Assembly (NCBI GenBank): GCA_944319815.1
Contig: CALUEX010000048.1
Span: 124,001-188,000, forward strand
DNA from: an uncultured Prevotella sp.
GTDB lineage: Bacteria; Bacteroidota; Bacteroidia; Bacteroidales; Bacteroidaceae
Direction: 5' to 3'
Length of the DNA: 64,000 nucleotides
The notes beneath the pieces are model-generated. The model saw only the letters and a program-made list of their open reading frames with translations, was not told the DNA's origin and ran no database searches. Of this stretch, positions 37,995 to 47,281 are shown in pieces (positions within the stretch are counted from its first letter, which is position 1; each line of letters opens with the position of its first letter). A program made the position numbers and the translations under genes.

Positions 37995-38972
37995 TTGATA
38001 GAGAAGCACATCGTACTTGAAGACATCGACCCCGTAGTGCTATACGGGGCGGGAAACTCCTACCTACAAATCATAAAGGCATTATACCCTAAACTCAGGA
38101 TTGTGGCCCGCGACAACGTCATACGTGTGCTCGGCGACGAGGAGCTGATGGCGGCCTTCGAGGAAAACATCGAGAAATTGAGGAGGCACGTGCTGAAATA
38201 CAACTCAATCAATGAAGAAGACATAATTGACATAATAAAAGGACGAAAGACGAAAGACGACACGTCAAAGGACGTCGTGGTCTACAACATATCAGGAAAG
38301 CCTATTAAAAGCCGCAGCGAAAACCAACAAAGGCTCATCGACGCATACGAGAAAAACGATATGGTGTTCGCCGTTGGCCCTGCCGGCACGGGCAAGACAT
38401 ATCTTGGCATAGCCCTCGCCGTAAGGGCGCTGAAAGAGAAAACGGCGAAAAAAATAATACTGAGCCGTCCCGCGGTGGAGGCAGGAGAAAAGCTCGGGTT
38501 CCTGCCTGGTGACATGAAAGATAAGATTGACCCGTACCTGCAACCGCTATATGACGCCCTTGAGGATATGCTGCCGGCCGTAAAGCTGCAAGATATGCTT
38601 GAGAAAAACATCATACAGATAGCCCCGCTCGCATTCATGAGGGGGCGCACCCTGAACGACGCCGTGGTTATTCTCGACGAGGCGCAGAACACGACTACCG
38701 CCCAAATCAAGATGTTCCTGACGCGAATGGGATGGAACACAAAAATGATTATCACCGGCGACCTTACCCAGGTGGACTTGCCGCACGGTACGCAAAGCGG
38801 ATTGAGATGTGCGATTGACATATTAAAAAATGTGGAAGGCATCTCTATCGTAAGGCTTGACGGAAAGGACATCGTAAGGCACAAGCTCGTCACACGCATA
38901 GTGCAGGCATTCGACCAAGCCGACCGTGAACAGGCAAAGGCCGCCACGGAAAGAAGCAAGGAGGCAAATTGA
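37995..38972 (+). CDS. PhoH family ATPase
   Basis: 325 aa. An N-terminal KH-like region (VLYGAGNSYLQIIKALYPKLRIVARDNVIRVLG) is followed by the PhoH P-loop domain: Walker A FAVGPAGTGKTYLGIALAV, LSRPAVEAGEKLGFLPGD and Walker B DAVVILDEAQNTTTAQIKMFLTRMG. PhoH proteins are RNA-associated ATPases of uncertain role, often tied to RNA turnover. The family start MIEK... is encoded with TTG at 37995; no suitable ATG exists nearby. A TAATTTTG promoter box lies 27-34 bp before it. It begins a plus-strand run with purC, menG, aroE, purM, prfA and pyrF. Confidence 0.92.
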   Translation: MIEKHIVLEDIDPVVLYGAGNSYLQIIKALYPKLRIVARDNVIRVLGDEELMAAFEENIEKLRRHVLKYNSINEEDIIDIIKGRKTKDDTSKDVVVYNISGKPIKSRSENQQRLIDAYEKNDMVFAVGPAGTGKTYLGIALAVRALKEKTAKKIILSRPAVEAGEKLGFLPGDMKDKIDPYLQPLYDALEDMLPAVKLQDMLEKNIIQIAPLAFMRGRTLNDAVVILDEAQNTTTAQIKMFLTRMGWNTKMIITGDLTQVDLPHGTQSGLRCAIDILKNVEGISIVRLDGKDIVRHKLVTRIVQAFDQADREQAKAATERSKEAN

Positions 38973-39036
38973 CAACAATACCGCTGCAAGACGCGCAATG
39001 AAATACGGATTGCAGTAGGCATAAAATACAACGACA

Positions 39037-39984
39037 ATGAAAGCATTAACGAGAACAGATTTCCATTTTGATGGACAAAAAAGTGTTTACCACGGAAAAG
39101 TACGCGACGTTTACAACATCAACGACGACATAATCGTCATGATTGCGACCGACAGGATTTCAGCATTCGACGTCATCCTGCCCAAGGGCATACCTTTCAA
39201 GGGACAGGTGCTGAACCAAATCGCGGCCAAGTTCCTCGACCAGACAAAGGACATCTGCCCCAACTGGAAACTCGCCACGCCAGACCCGATGGTTACGGTA
39301 GGACTGAAATGTGAAGGCTTCCGCGTCGAGATGATTATACGCTCAATCCTCACAGGCTCTGCTTGGCGTGAATACCAGAAAGGCTGCCGCGAGCTGTGCG
39401 GAGTGAAACTGCCCGACGGGATGAGGGAAAACCAGCGTTTCCCCGAACCAATCATCACCCCGACAACCAAGGCTGACGAAGGCCATGACATGAACATCTC
39501 CAAGGAGGAAATCATCGCGCAGGGCATCGTAAGCAAGGAAGACTACGAGGTTATGGAAGACTACACCCGCAAAATCTTCGCCCGCGGACAGGAGATTGCA
39601 GCCAAGCACGGTCTCATCCTCGTTGACACGAAATACGAGTTCGGCAAGCGCGACGGCAAGGTTTACCTCATCGACGAGGTGCACACGCCCGACAGCAGCC
39701 GCTATTTCTATGCCGACGGATACGAAGAAAAGTTCGAGAAAGGCGAGCCACAGCGCCAGCTCTCAAAGGAATTCGTGCGCCAATGGCTCATTGAGCACAA
39801 CTTCATGAACGAGCCGGGACAAGTTATGCCGGAGATAACCGACGAATACGCAGAAAGCGTTAGCGAGCGTTACATTGAGCTGTTCGAGCACATTACGGGT
39901 GACAAGTTCGACAAAGCGACCGAGGAAGGCGACATCGCGGCGCGCATAGAGAAGAACGTTAAGGAATATCTTAAAACACTCTGA
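39037..39984 (+). CDS. purC: Phosphoribosylaminoimidazole-succinocarboxamide synthase (SAICAR synthase)
   Basis: 315 aa. [26 protein letters not shown] is the ATP-binding start of Pur[45 protein letters not shown] and the substrate block [18 protein letters not shown] follow. The length fits the longer, eukaryote/Bacteroidetes-like form. It joins CAIR and aspartate in purine synthesis. It lies 64 bp after phoH. Confidence 0.97.
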   Translation: MKALTRTDFHFDGQKSVYHGKVRDVYNINDDIIVMIATDRISAFDVILPKGIPFKGQVLNQIAAKFLDQTKDICPNWKLATPDPMVTVGLKCEGFRVEMIIRSILTGSAWREYQKGCRELCGVKLPDGMRENQRFPEPIITPTTKADEGHDMNISKEEIIAQGIVSKEDYEVMEDYTRKIFARGQEIAAKHGLILVDTKYEFGKRDGKVYLIDEVHTPDSSRYFYADGYEEKFEKGEPQRQLSKEFVRQWLIEHNFMNEPGQVMPEITDEYAESVSERYIELFEHITGDKFDKATEEGDIAARIEKNVKEYLKTL

Positions 39985-39996
39985 CAATAATTAAAT

Positions 39997-40093
39997 TTGA
40001 GAATTAAGAATTGAAAATTATAATTACCTTTGCTTTTTGAAATTGGCGTTACGCTGAAAAAGCAAGCCATAAAATTCAATTCTTAATTCTCAA
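39997..40093. repeat. Intergenic inverted repeat between purC and menG
   Basis: TTGAGAATTAAGAATTGAA (39997-40015) and its exact reverse complement (40075-40093), 19 bp, within longer imperfect arms. It uses the same GAATTAAGAA words as the repeat after clpC. Confidence 0.7.
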
Positions 40094-40107
40094 CTTTCAA
40101 TTACGAT

Positions 40108-40845
40108 ATGGCCTACAAGCAGGAGACAATCACGCCATACGGCAATGGCATGGAAAAGAGCAAACAGGTGGAGACGATGTTTGACAACATCGCACATTCA
40201 TACGACTTGCTCAACCACCGGCTGTCCTTCGGGATTGACATCCTTTGGAGAAAGACAGCCATAAGGCAACTGGCTCCATACAAGCCGTCGGCCATATTAG
40301 ATATAGCCACAGGCACAGGCGACTTTGCCATAATGGCTGCAAAAAAATTGCGCCCTGACACGGTTGTAGGCATAGACATCTCTGAAGGAATGATGCTTAT
40401 AGGCAAGGAAAAGGCAAAAAGGGAAGGCTTGGGAAACGTCATTTCCTTTAAAAAGGAAGACTGTGAACATCTATCTTTCCCTGATAACAGCTTTGATGCC
40501 ATAACTACCGCCTTCGGCATAAGGAACTTCCAGAACCTTGACAAATGCCTGAAAGAGATGTGCAGAGTGCTGAAAAACGGAGGCAAATTAAGCATTCTGG
40601 AACTCAGCAGGCCATTGCGTTTCCCCATGAAACAGTTATTTTGGCTCTATTCGCACACCCTACTGCCGATTTACGGGAAACTTATTTCAAAAGACACAGA
40701 AGCATATACCTACCTCATATCGACCATTGAGTCTTTCCCACAAGGAGAAGAAATGGTCGTAATATTCAAGAAAGCCGGATTTTCGGGAGCAAAGTTCAAG
40801 CGTCTGACGTTTGGCATCTGTACTTGTTATTTCGCGATAAAATAA
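40108..40845 (+). CDS. menG: Demethylmenaquinone methyltransferase
   Basis: 245 aa class I SAM methyltransferase of the UbiE/MenG type. [28 protein letters not shown] is the family start, [16 protein letters not shown] the SAM site (motif I), and [40 protein letters not shown] the UbiE signature. It adds the last methyl group to menaquinone, the respiratory quinone of anaerobic Bacteroidales. aroE follows after 10 bp, and both draw on chorismate metabolism. Confidence 0.96.
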   Translation: MAYKQETITPYGNGMEKSKQVETMFDNIAHSYDLLNHRLSFGIDILWRKTAIRQLAPYKPSAILDIATGTGDFAIMAAKKLRPDTVVGIDISEGMMLIGKEKAKREGLGNVISFKKEDCEHLSFPDNSFDAITTAFGIRNFQNLDKCLKEMCRVLKNGGKLSILELSRPLRFPMKQLFWLYSHTLLPIYGKLISKDTEAYTYLISTIESFPQGEEMVVIFKKAGFSGAKFKRLTFGICTCYFAIK

Positions 40846-40855
40846 ATTAAGCATC

Positions 40856-41602
40856 ATGGATAAATACGGACTGATAGGCTATCCGCTGGGCCATTCGTTC
40901 TCAATAAGCTATTTCAACGAGAAATTCGAGAACGAGAACATCAACGCGGAATACATCAATTTCGAAATTCCAACAATCGACGAGCTGCCTGAAATCCTGG
41001 CTTCAAACCCTGAGCTGAAGGGACTGAACGTTACCATACCATACAAGGAAAAGGTTATCAGCTTCCTCGATTCCGTAAGCCCTGAGGCAAGAGCCATAGG
41101 GGCTGTCAACGTCATACGCATCGAGCACAAAGGAAAAGACGCTATCTTAAAGGGGTATAACAGTGACGTCATCGGATTTACGAAAAGCATCGAACCGCTG
41201 CTCGAGCGTTTCCACAAGAAAGCATTGATACTCGGCACGGGCGGAGCGTCGAAAGCCATAAACTACGGACTTAAGTCCTTAGGGCTTGAAACGGTATTCG
41301 TAAGCAGGTATGAACGCCCAGGAACAATACAATATGAAAAAATAACACCGGACGTAATAAACGAATATAATGTTATAGTTAACTGCACTCCATGCGGAAT
41401 GTATCCCCATATAGACGAATGCCCGCTGCTTCCATACGAGGCAATGAACAGCAAAACGTTGTTATATGACCTGCTCTACAACCCAGACCAAACCCTGTTC
41501 ATGAAGAGAGGTGCCGAACACGGGGCTACAGTAAAGAACGGCCTGGAGATGCTTTTGCTGCAAGCGTTCGCAAGTTGGGAGTTCTGGAACGAGGGGAAAT
41601 AA
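40856..41602 (+). CDS. aroE: Shikimate dehydrogenase
   Basis: 248 aa. YGLIGYPLGHSFSISYFNEKF is the shikimate-binding start (S-x-S). GLNVTIPYKEKV contains the catalytic Lys, and ALILGTGGASKAINYGL is the NADP site. NCTPCGMYPHIDECP and LLYDLLYNPDQTLFM complete the pattern. It reduces 3-dehydroshikimate to shikimate. It is slightly shorter than E. coli AroE, as is usual in Bacteroidetes. Ten bp separate it from menG. Confidence 0.96.
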   Translation: MDKYGLIGYPLGHSFSISYFNEKFENENINAEYINFEIPTIDELPEILASNPELKGLNVTIPYKEKVISFLDSVSPEARAIGAVNVIRIEHKGKDAILKGYNSDVIGFTKSIEPLLERFHKKALILGTGGASKAINYGLKSLGLETVFVSRYERPGTIQYEKITPDVINEYNVIVNCTPCGMYPHIDECPLLPYEAMNSKTLLYDLLYNPDQTLFMKRGAEHGATVKNGLEMLLLQAFASWEFWNEGK

Positions 41603-41682
41603 CGTAAGAAACAAAGACTGTACAAAGGTTCACGATATTAAACATCTGCAACCCAAGCCGTAATACATAAAGACATAAAAAC

Positions 41683-42852
41683 ATGAATTCAAGCAACCGC
41701 TATATGATGCGCGGCGTATCTGCCGCTAAAGAGGACGTACACAACGCCATAAAGAATATAGACAAAGGCATATTTCCACAGGCTTTCTGCAAGATTATAC
41801 CTGACATTCTCGGCGGAGACCCTGAATATTGCAACATCATGCACGCCGACGGAGCCGGCACAAAGTCGTCATTGGCATACACATACTGGAAAGAGACGGG
41901 CGACCTGAGTGTCTGGAAAGGCATAGCACAAGACGCCTTAATCATGAATACGGACGACTTGCTCTGCGTAGGAGCCGTTGACAACATCTTGGTTTCAAGT
42001 ACAATTGGCAGAAACAAGATGCTTGTGCCTGGCGAAGTAATATCCGCCATCATCAACGGCACTGACGAATTATTGGCCAATATGCACGAAATGGGCATCG
42101 GAATTTATGCGACTGGAGGCGAGACTGCCGACGTTGGTGACCTTGTTAGGACTATAATCGTTGACTCTACCGTGACTTGCAGGATGAAAAGGAGTGACGT
42201 AATCAACAACGCCAACATACGTCCCGGCGACGTAATCGTAGGCCTTGCCTCGTTCGGGCAAGCCACATACGAAGACCGTTACAACGGAGGTATGGGCAGC
42301 AACGGACTTACCAGCGCACGCCACGACGTCTTCTCGAAGTACATAGCACGGAAATATCCCGAGAGTTACGACCACGCCGTGCCTGAAGAACTTGTCTACA
42401 GCGGCAGCTATGAACTGACGGACACCATTCCTGACGTACCTGTCAACGTGGGCCAGTTAGTGCTCTCGCCGACACGCACATACGCTCCGGTAATAAAGAA
42501 GATGCTCGACGAGCTGAGGCCGGAAATCCACGGAATGGTGCATTGCACGGGCGGAGCACAGACAAAGGTGCTGCACTTCGTCGGCGACAACTGCCGCGTG
42601 GTAAAAGACAATATGTTCCCCGTTCCTCCGTTGTTCAAGCTCATCAAGGAACAAAGCGGCACTGACTGGCAAGAAATGTACAAGGTGTTCAACATGGGAC
42701 ACCGTATGGAAATCTACGTTAGTCCCGAAACGGCCGACAAAGTAATAGCCATCAGCAAGAGCTTCAACATTGACGCACAAGTAATCGGCCATATCGAGGA
42801 AGGACAAAAGAGCCTTACTATCAAGTCGGAGTTTGGGGAATTTAATTATTAA
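41683..42852 (+). CDS. purM: Phosphoribosylformylglycinamidine cyclo-ligase (AIR synthase)
   Basis: 389 aa, the longer divergent AIR synthase of Bacteroidetes. NIMHADGAGTKSSLAYTYW corresponds to the GTK motif, ALIMNTDDLLCVGAV to the Mg/ATP site, and YATGGETADVGDLVRTIIVD and IVGLASFGQATYEDRYNGGMGSNGL follow. HGMVHCTGGAQTKVLHFVGDNC is the C-terminal signature. It closes the imidazole ring in purine synthesis. The divergence from PurM of other phyla (no HITGGG) is real, but length and motif order support the call. Confidence 0.92.
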   Translation: MNSSNRYMMRGVSAAKEDVHNAIKNIDKGIFPQAFCKIIPDILGGDPEYCNIMHADGAGTKSSLAYTYWKETGDLSVWKGIAQDALIMNTDDLLCVGAVDNILVSSTIGRNKMLVPGEVISAIINGTDELLANMHEMGIGIYATGGETADVGDLVRTIIVDSTVTCRMKRSDVINNANIRPGDVIVGLASFGQATYEDRYNGGMGSNGLTSARHDVFSKYIARKYPESYDHAVPEELVYSGSYELTDTIPDVPVNVGQLVLSPTRTYAPVIKKMLDELRPEIHGMVHCTGGAQTKVLHFVGDNCRVVKDNMFPVPPLFKLIKEQSGTDWQEMYKVFNMGHRMEIYVSPETADKVIAISKSFNIDAQVIGHIEEGQKSLTIKSEFGEFNY

Positions 42853-42867
42853 TCTTATTTCTATGGG

Positions 42868-42983
42868 TTAAAAGTTATGTAGCTAAGAAGTCAATACCGT
42901 ACTTTAAAGACATTCACTCATGCCATATATGGCGCAAACGACAATGCATTTGTCTTAACTCCTTGACTACATAACTTCTTAAC
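42868..42983. repeat. Intergenic inverted repeat between purM and prfA
   Basis: Imperfect 24-26-bp arms near 42868-42892 and 42957-42983 (AAGTTATGTAG core). The right arm, AACTCCTTGACTACATAACT and onward, is nearly identical to the right arm of the repeat between prfA and pyrF. Confidence 0.65.
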
Positions 42984-43007
42984 TACATTTATATAACAAA
43001 CAGTACA

Positions 43008-44120
43008 ATGCCTGACAACAACAGCATATTAGAGAAACTTGAAGGACTTGAGAGCCGTTACGAGGAGGTGGCAACGCTAATCACCGACCCTGCCGTCATT
43101 TCCGACCAGGAAAGATACGTGCGACTGACACGCGAATACAAAGACCTCGACGACATAATGAAAGCCCGCAAGAAATACATTGCGTGCCTTAACTCCATCA
43201 AAGAAGCCAAGGACATTCTCGCAAACGAGAGCGACCCAGACCTGAAAGAGATGGCTCGCGAGGAGCTACAGGCTAACGAGGAGCTGCAACCTAAGATTGA
43301 AGAGGAAATCAAGATGGCCCTTGTGCCGAAAGACCCGGAGGACGCCAAGAACGTGCAAATGGAGATACGAGCCGGTACGGGAGGAGACGAGGCCGCACTG
43401 TTCGCCGGCGACTTGTTCCAGATGTACAAGAAATTCTGCGACAGCATGGGCTGGACGCTGTCGGTGACGAGCGTGAGCGAAGGTGCGGTTGGAGGCTACA
43501 AGGAGATTGATTTTGCCGTGAGTGGCGACAACGTTTATGGCACGCTGAAATACGAGTCGGGCGTGCACCGAGTGCAGCGCGTGCCGGCCACCGAAACGCA
43601 AGGCCGTATGCACACCAGCGCGGCGACCGTAGCCGTACTGCCAGAGGCTGACAAGTTCGAGGTGAACATCAACGAGGGCGACATCAAGTGGGACACGTTC
43701 CGCAGTTCGGGTGCCGGCGGACAGAACGTCAATAAAGTGGAGTCCGGCGTGCGTCTGCGCTATCCGTGGAAGAACCCGAACACTGGCGAGGTGGAGGAAA
43801 TACTCATTGAATGTACCGAAACACGCGACCAGCCCAAGAACAAGGAGCGTGCCCTGTCTCGTCTCCGTACTTTCATCTATGACCGCGAACACCAAAAGTA
43901 TATCGACGACATAGCCAGCCGCCGCAAGACGCTCGTCTCGACAGGCGACCGCAGTGCAAAAATCCGCACGTACAACTTCCAGCAAGGCCGCGTGACCGAC
44001 CATCGCATAGGCTACACAACGCACGACCTGCAGGGCTTCCTCAGCGGCAACATCAAGGACATGATTGACGCCTTGACCGTAGCCGAGAACGCCGAAAGGA
44101 TGAAAGAAGCGGAACTTTAA
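43008..44120 (+). CDS. prfA: Peptide chain release factor 1
   Basis: 370 aa. The coiled N-terminal domain (ILEKLEGLESRYEEVATL) is followed by the ribosome-binding core MEIRAGTGGDEAALFAGDLF, RVQRVPATETQGRMHTSAATVAVLP and the peptidyl-hydrolysis motif SSGAGGQNVNKVESGVRL. In the RF1-specific region the stop-codon reader appears as R-V-P-A-T-E. It releases peptides at UAA and UAG. It sits between two intergenic inverted repeats in the purM-prfA-pyrF row. Confidence 0.97.
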   Translation: MPDNNSILEKLEGLESRYEEVATLITDPAVISDQERYVRLTREYKDLDDIMKARKKYIACLNSIKEAKDILANESDPDLKEMAREELQANEELQPKIEEEIKMALVPKDPEDAKNVQMEIRAGTGGDEAALFAGDLFQMYKKFCDSMGWTLSVTSVSEGAVGGYKEIDFAVSGDNVYGTLKYESGVHRVQRVPATETQGRMHTSAATVAVLPEADKFEVNINEGDIKWDTFRSSGAGGQNVNKVESGVRLRYPWKNPNTGEVEEILIECTETRDQPKNKERALSRLRTFIYDREHQKYIDDIASRRKTLVSTGDRSAKIRTYNFQQGRVTDHRIGYTTHDLQGFLSGNIKDMIDALTVAENAERMKEAEL

Positions 44121-44128
44121 TTTTTACT

Positions 44129-44266
44129 GGGAGTTAAGGAGGTATGGAGTAACGGAGTCAAGGAGTTAAGACAAATGCAAATCTTATTGCCAACAAGGTA
44201 GTATTAAAGCAATGCAGGTATTGCCTTAACTCCTTAACTACATAACTTCTTAACTCCCATAACCAA
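44129..44266. repeat. Intergenic inverted repeat between prfA and pyrF
   Basis: Long imperfect arms of GGGAGTTAAG words (about 44129-44175 against 44224-44266). The right arm shares AACTCCTT(A/G)ACTACATAACT with the preceding repeat at 42957-42983. Confidence 0.65.
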
Positions 44267-44277
44267 ATAAAACGAAT

Positions 44278-45105
44278 ATGACCAGACAACAGCTTATCGA
44301 ACAGATTTTCGCGAAGAAAACATTTCTTTGCGTAGGACTTGACACTGACATCAAGAAAATACCTGAGCACTTGCTCAACAGTGACGACCCGATTTTCGAT
44401 TTCAACAAGGCCATCATTGACGCCACCGCCGACTACTGCGTGGCTTACAAGCCCAACCTCGCCTTCTACGAGTGTATGGGTACGAAGGGCATTGCCTCGT
44501 TTGAACGCACGGTGAGCTACTTGAAGGAGAAATATCCCAACCATTTCATCATAGCCGATGCAAAGCGCGGTGACATTGGCAACACGTCGGCAATGTACGC
44601 ACGCACGTTCTTCGAGGAGTACGACCTCGACGCACTCACCGTTGCGCCATATATGGGCGAAGACAGCGTTACCCCATTCCTCGGCTACGACGGCAAGTGG
44701 GTCATCCTCTTGGCACTGACGAGCAACAAAGGCTCGCACGACTTCCAGCTGACCGAGGACGAAAACGGCGAACGCCTCTTCGAGAAGGTCATCCGCAAGT
44801 CGCAAGCCTGGGCTGGTGACGACCGCATGATGTACGTCGTAGGGGCAACCCAAGGCGAGATGTTCAAGGATATACGTGCCATAGCACCAACCCACTTCCT
44901 TCTCGTCCCAGGCGTAGGAGCACAGGGCGGCAGCCTTCAAGAGGTATGCAAGTATGGCATGACACCAGACTGCGGACTAATCGTCAACAGCAGCCGCGGC
45001 ATAATATACGCGTCGAACGGCAAAGACTTTGCCGAAGTTGCTGCAGCAAAGGCTCAAGAATTACAAGCCGAAATGGCCGCAGAACTTGACAAAATCCAAC
45101 ATTAA
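44278..45105 (+). CDS. pyrF: Orotidine 5'-phosphate decarboxylase
   Basis: 275 aa, the longer OMP decarboxylase type. [42 protein letters not shown] (catalytic Asp-Lys-Asp array), [16 protein letters not shown] and [11 protein letters not shown] appear in order. It makes UMP in pyrimidine synthesis. Strong intrinsic terminator 29 bp after the stop. Confidence 0.97.
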   Translation: MTRQQLIEQIFAKKTFLCVGLDTDIKKIPEHLLNSDDPIFDFNKAIIDATADYCVAYKPNLAFYECMGTKGIASFERTVSYLKEKYPNHFIIADAKRGDIGNTSAMYARTFFEEYDLDALTVAPYMGEDSVTPFLGYDGKWVILLALTSNKGSHDFQLTEDENGERLFEKVIRKSQAWAGDDRMMYVVGATQGEMFKDIRAIAPTHFLLVPGVGAQGGSLQEVCKYGMTPDCGLIVNSSRGIIYASNGKDFAEVAAAKAQELQAEMAAELDKIQH

Positions 45106-45133
45106 CGGCAACATTCCACACACCGAACGCACA

Positions 45134-45172
45134 CGCCCGCAAGGCTGCTAATCCAGCTTTGCGGGCGTTTTT
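45134..45172 (+). terminator. Intrinsic terminator of pyrF
   Basis: CGCCCGCAAGGCTG (45134-45147) pairs with CAGCTTTGCGGGCG (45154-45167) around a 6-nt loop and is followed by TTTTT. Confidence 0.92.
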
Positions 45173-45267
45173 CCGTTATATAAGACGAAAGAATGAAGAA
45201 ATAAATAACCCATACAGGCCAAGCAATTAAAATCCACCGCGTAACTCGTTCATTTTCAATACATTGC

Positions 45268-45306
45268 CAAGAGGGCGTGTTTTGCATTGCAAAACACGCC
45301 CTCTTG
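45268..45306. repeat. 39-bp near-perfect palindrome
   Basis: Nineteen-bp arms (45268-45286 and 45288-45306) meet at a single unpaired base, around CAAGAGGGCGTGTTTTGCA. A second stem, GTGCCCTTTTGC/GCGAAAAGGCAC-like, follows at about 45317-45343. No T-tract; it lies outside any transcript end I can define. Confidence 0.75.
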
Positions 45307-45428
45307 CATTCCCACTCGTGCCCTTTTGCAAAGCGAAAAGGCACGTTTTACAAATACCATACAATCAAACACGCTTATCACCCAAGAACAAAATAATACT
45401 CAAAATAAAGACATTTAATGAGTTTTAT

Positions 45429-45459
45429 TTTGCAATACGCCTGATTTGCACTATCTTTG
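45429..45459 (+). promoter_or_regulatory. Promoter of the mosaic lipoprotein
   Basis: TTTG (45429-45432), exactly 19 bp, TATCTTTG (45452-45459). Predicted transcript start about 45466, leaving a leader of roughly 395 nt. Confidence 0.78.
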
Positions 45460-45465
45460 CAATGT

Positions 45466-45771
45466 TCCCCTTGCAGAAGCCGCGTAAGTGGCGGAGCGAG
45501 GGAACTATATATAGGAAAGGCGTTTATCTGACGCTTTGTGCTTGACACTCTGAAATCTCGCACGTTTCAACCTTGTCAATGACAAAGCGACGGTAGATGC
45601 CCTATGTGGGTATGTACAGCCCTTATTGTGCGCATTCACTTTTGGCGGATGTGCTGATTAAGGTGTCATACATATCGGCGTGGGCTTCTGCGTTGCTCGT
45701 TTCGACAAGGTGGGCAATGCGAGAGCCTCAGAGTGTGGGACGGGTAACGGATGAGAACTCCCACGCTTTTT
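45466..45771 (+). ncRNA. Structured 5' leader RNA, copy B, ending in a terminator-like stem
   Basis: It opens with a GTTCCC/GGGAAC hairpin (45464-about 45504). Then come GCGT/ACGC (45520-45523 with 45531-45534) and TGAAA/TTTCA enclosing TCTCGCACG (45551-45569). GCGTGGG (45678-45684) pairs with CCCACGC (45760-45766) and encloses TGCGTTGC/GCAATGCG (45689-45696 with 45714-45721). TTTTT follows. It has the same order of elements, with compensatory pairs, as copy A upstream of the CXXX-peptide operon. The following gene starts about 90 nt later. Confidence 0.7.
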
Positions 45772-45862
45772 CGTATATAGCCGTTAACTATCGACATTTT
45801 CGTTCGGGTTGGGATGTTTCCGAATTGTTAGTAACACGTTAAAACATAAAACATAAAACACA

Positions 45863-47188
45863 ATGAAACAATGTTTATTATTCTTGCTTTCATTACTTTG
45901 CATTACCACTGCGTGCAGTAATGATGACAACAACGGCTACGGCGATAGTAGTGCGGCTCGTTCAATCCATGTTAAAAATGCAGGTACGCTCCCAGACCTT
46001 ATCAGTGAATACGAAATGTATAAAATTACTGACCTTAAAGTATCTGGCGTCTTGAACGGAACTGATATTATAATCTTACGCAAAATGGCAGGATGCGATG
46101 AACAAGGAAAGCAAACAGGAGGCATTCTCGCAAATCTTGATATGTCAGATACAAAAATTGTTCCTGGCGGAGAATCTTATTACGGAAGATACCAAACAGA
46201 TTATGACATTATAAACAGATATATGTTCTACGAATGCGCATCGCTAAAGTCCATAATCTTACCAAATAGCGTAACTACAATCAAGTCAGTTGCATTTGCA
46301 GATTGCGATAATCTTAAATCTGTAACATTACCCTCAAACATACATAAACTTGCAGTGCTTTTTAATACTGACTATAATGACTATGAAAATTACCCGTTAA
46401 TTTACATATTTTCATCCACGCCACCTGAACTATCAGACTATGCACCAAATCAAAGCGGAATTCTGTATGTTCCCAAAGGTTGCCGCAAAAAATACATCAA
46501 TAGCGATTGGGGCGATATTTTCGAAATAATATTGGAAGAAGGAGAGACCATTGACGACATATCTGAAAACGAAGAAGACTCTGAAAACGAAGAAGACGAC
46601 CACGGTCTTTCACCCGAAGTTGAAAGCTCCTACCGTACCTCTATTTCGGGAAGTTACTTCGGCAGTACGGGCGGCAACTGGCAGCTGGAAAACAAAATCT
46701 ATTTCTACAATGACACGATAGACGGCAAGACGGTAGCTGAAAAGACGGACTCCGTCGTGAATGTAATAGGCCGTTTCAGCACAGACTCAACCTTCACTAT
46801 CAGCAATGTGCCCGGCCGTGTGCTCGCAAAGGAGTTCCCCGATGAGTACAGCGACATGAAGAAGGCCATCGAGGACGGTCCGGCGCAGATAATCAATGGT
46901 TGGTATATCATAAACAACGTTGCCGAGGACGGTGCTGCATTGATTGTGGCCGGCGAGGTTACCTTCCCGTCGCTGACATACGGCGGCACGACCCATAACG
47001 ACATTCGCATCGAGTTCTTGCAGTCACTGGCGGCATTTGGCTACATCAGCGGGCGTAAGGCTGTTGAACTCCAGATGTATGTAGGTTCGGTTTATGAGGG
47101 CGAAAACAAGCTGTTCGAAATCTACGACGGCCAGTCTTATGGCATTGAGCAAGCCAAGGCGCAGCTCTTGGTTAGGGTTGTTAGATAA
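45863..47188 (+). CDS. Lipoprotein with BspA-like leucine-rich repeats and a separate C-terminal domain
   Basis: 441 aa. The lipobox is ITTACSNDDNN with lipid Cys18, followed by an Asp-rich surface-export-like patch. Residues about 120-165 contain BspA/LRR_5 repeats (YMFYECASLKSIILPNSVTTI, AFADCDNLKSVTLPSNI). An acidic linker, DISENEEDSENEEDDHG, coded by a perfect 18-bp tandem repeat at 46562-46597, joins a C-terminal beta-rich domain (SISGSYFGSTGGNWQLENKIYFY...) that I cannot assign with confidence. The first half is AT-rich and the second half visibly more GC-rich, as if two genes were joined at the linker. It is preceded by a structured leader and is likely a surface adhesin or binding protein. 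Confidence 0.8.
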   Translation: MKQCLLFLLSLLCITTACSNDDNNGYGDSSAARSIHVKNAGTLPDLISEYEMYKITDLKVSGVLNGTDIIILRKMAGCDEQGKQTGGILANLDMSDTKIVPGGESYYGRYQTDYDIINRYMFYECASLKSIILPNSVTTIKSVAFADCDNLKSVTLPSNIHKLAVLFNTDYNDYENYPLIYIFSSTPPELSDYAPNQSGILYVPKGCRKKYINSDWGDIFEIILEEGETIDDISENEEDSENEEDDHGLSPEVESSYRTSISGSYFGSTGGNWQLENKIYFYNDTIDGKTVAEKTDSVVNVIGRFSTDSTFTISNVPGRVLAKEFPDEYSDMKKAIEDGPAQIINGWYIINNVAEDGAALIVAGEVTFPSLTYGGTTHNDIRIEFLQSLAAFGYISGRKAVELQMYVGSVYEGENKLFEIYDGQSYGIEQAKAQLLVRVVR

Positions 47189-47220
47189 ATTCAAACGAGA
47201 ATCCAATGGCACAACATACA

Positions 47221-47265
47221 TACGTTGAGAGGCCTTGCCCATCTTGGGCAAGGCCTCTCAACGTA
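47221..47265. terminator. Perfect 20-bp hairpin between convergent genes
   Basis: TACGTTGAGAGGCCTTGCCC, five bases, and its exact reverse complement (47246-47265). It lies 32 bp past the lipoprotein stop and 16 bp past the DUF3127 stop on the other strand, so it probably ends both transcripts, although T-tracts are missing. Confidence 0.75.
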
Positions 47266-47281
47266 TTGTCAGCATTCAAAG

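Noticed and set aside
37625-38026. 133-aa minus-strand frame before phoH
   Set aside because: No start signal or family resemblance, and it covers the phoH promoter region.
45597-45842. 81-aa open frame on the plus strand before the lipoprotein
   Set aside because: It lies within the conserved structured leader; the same structure is kept in copy A while the reading frame is not.
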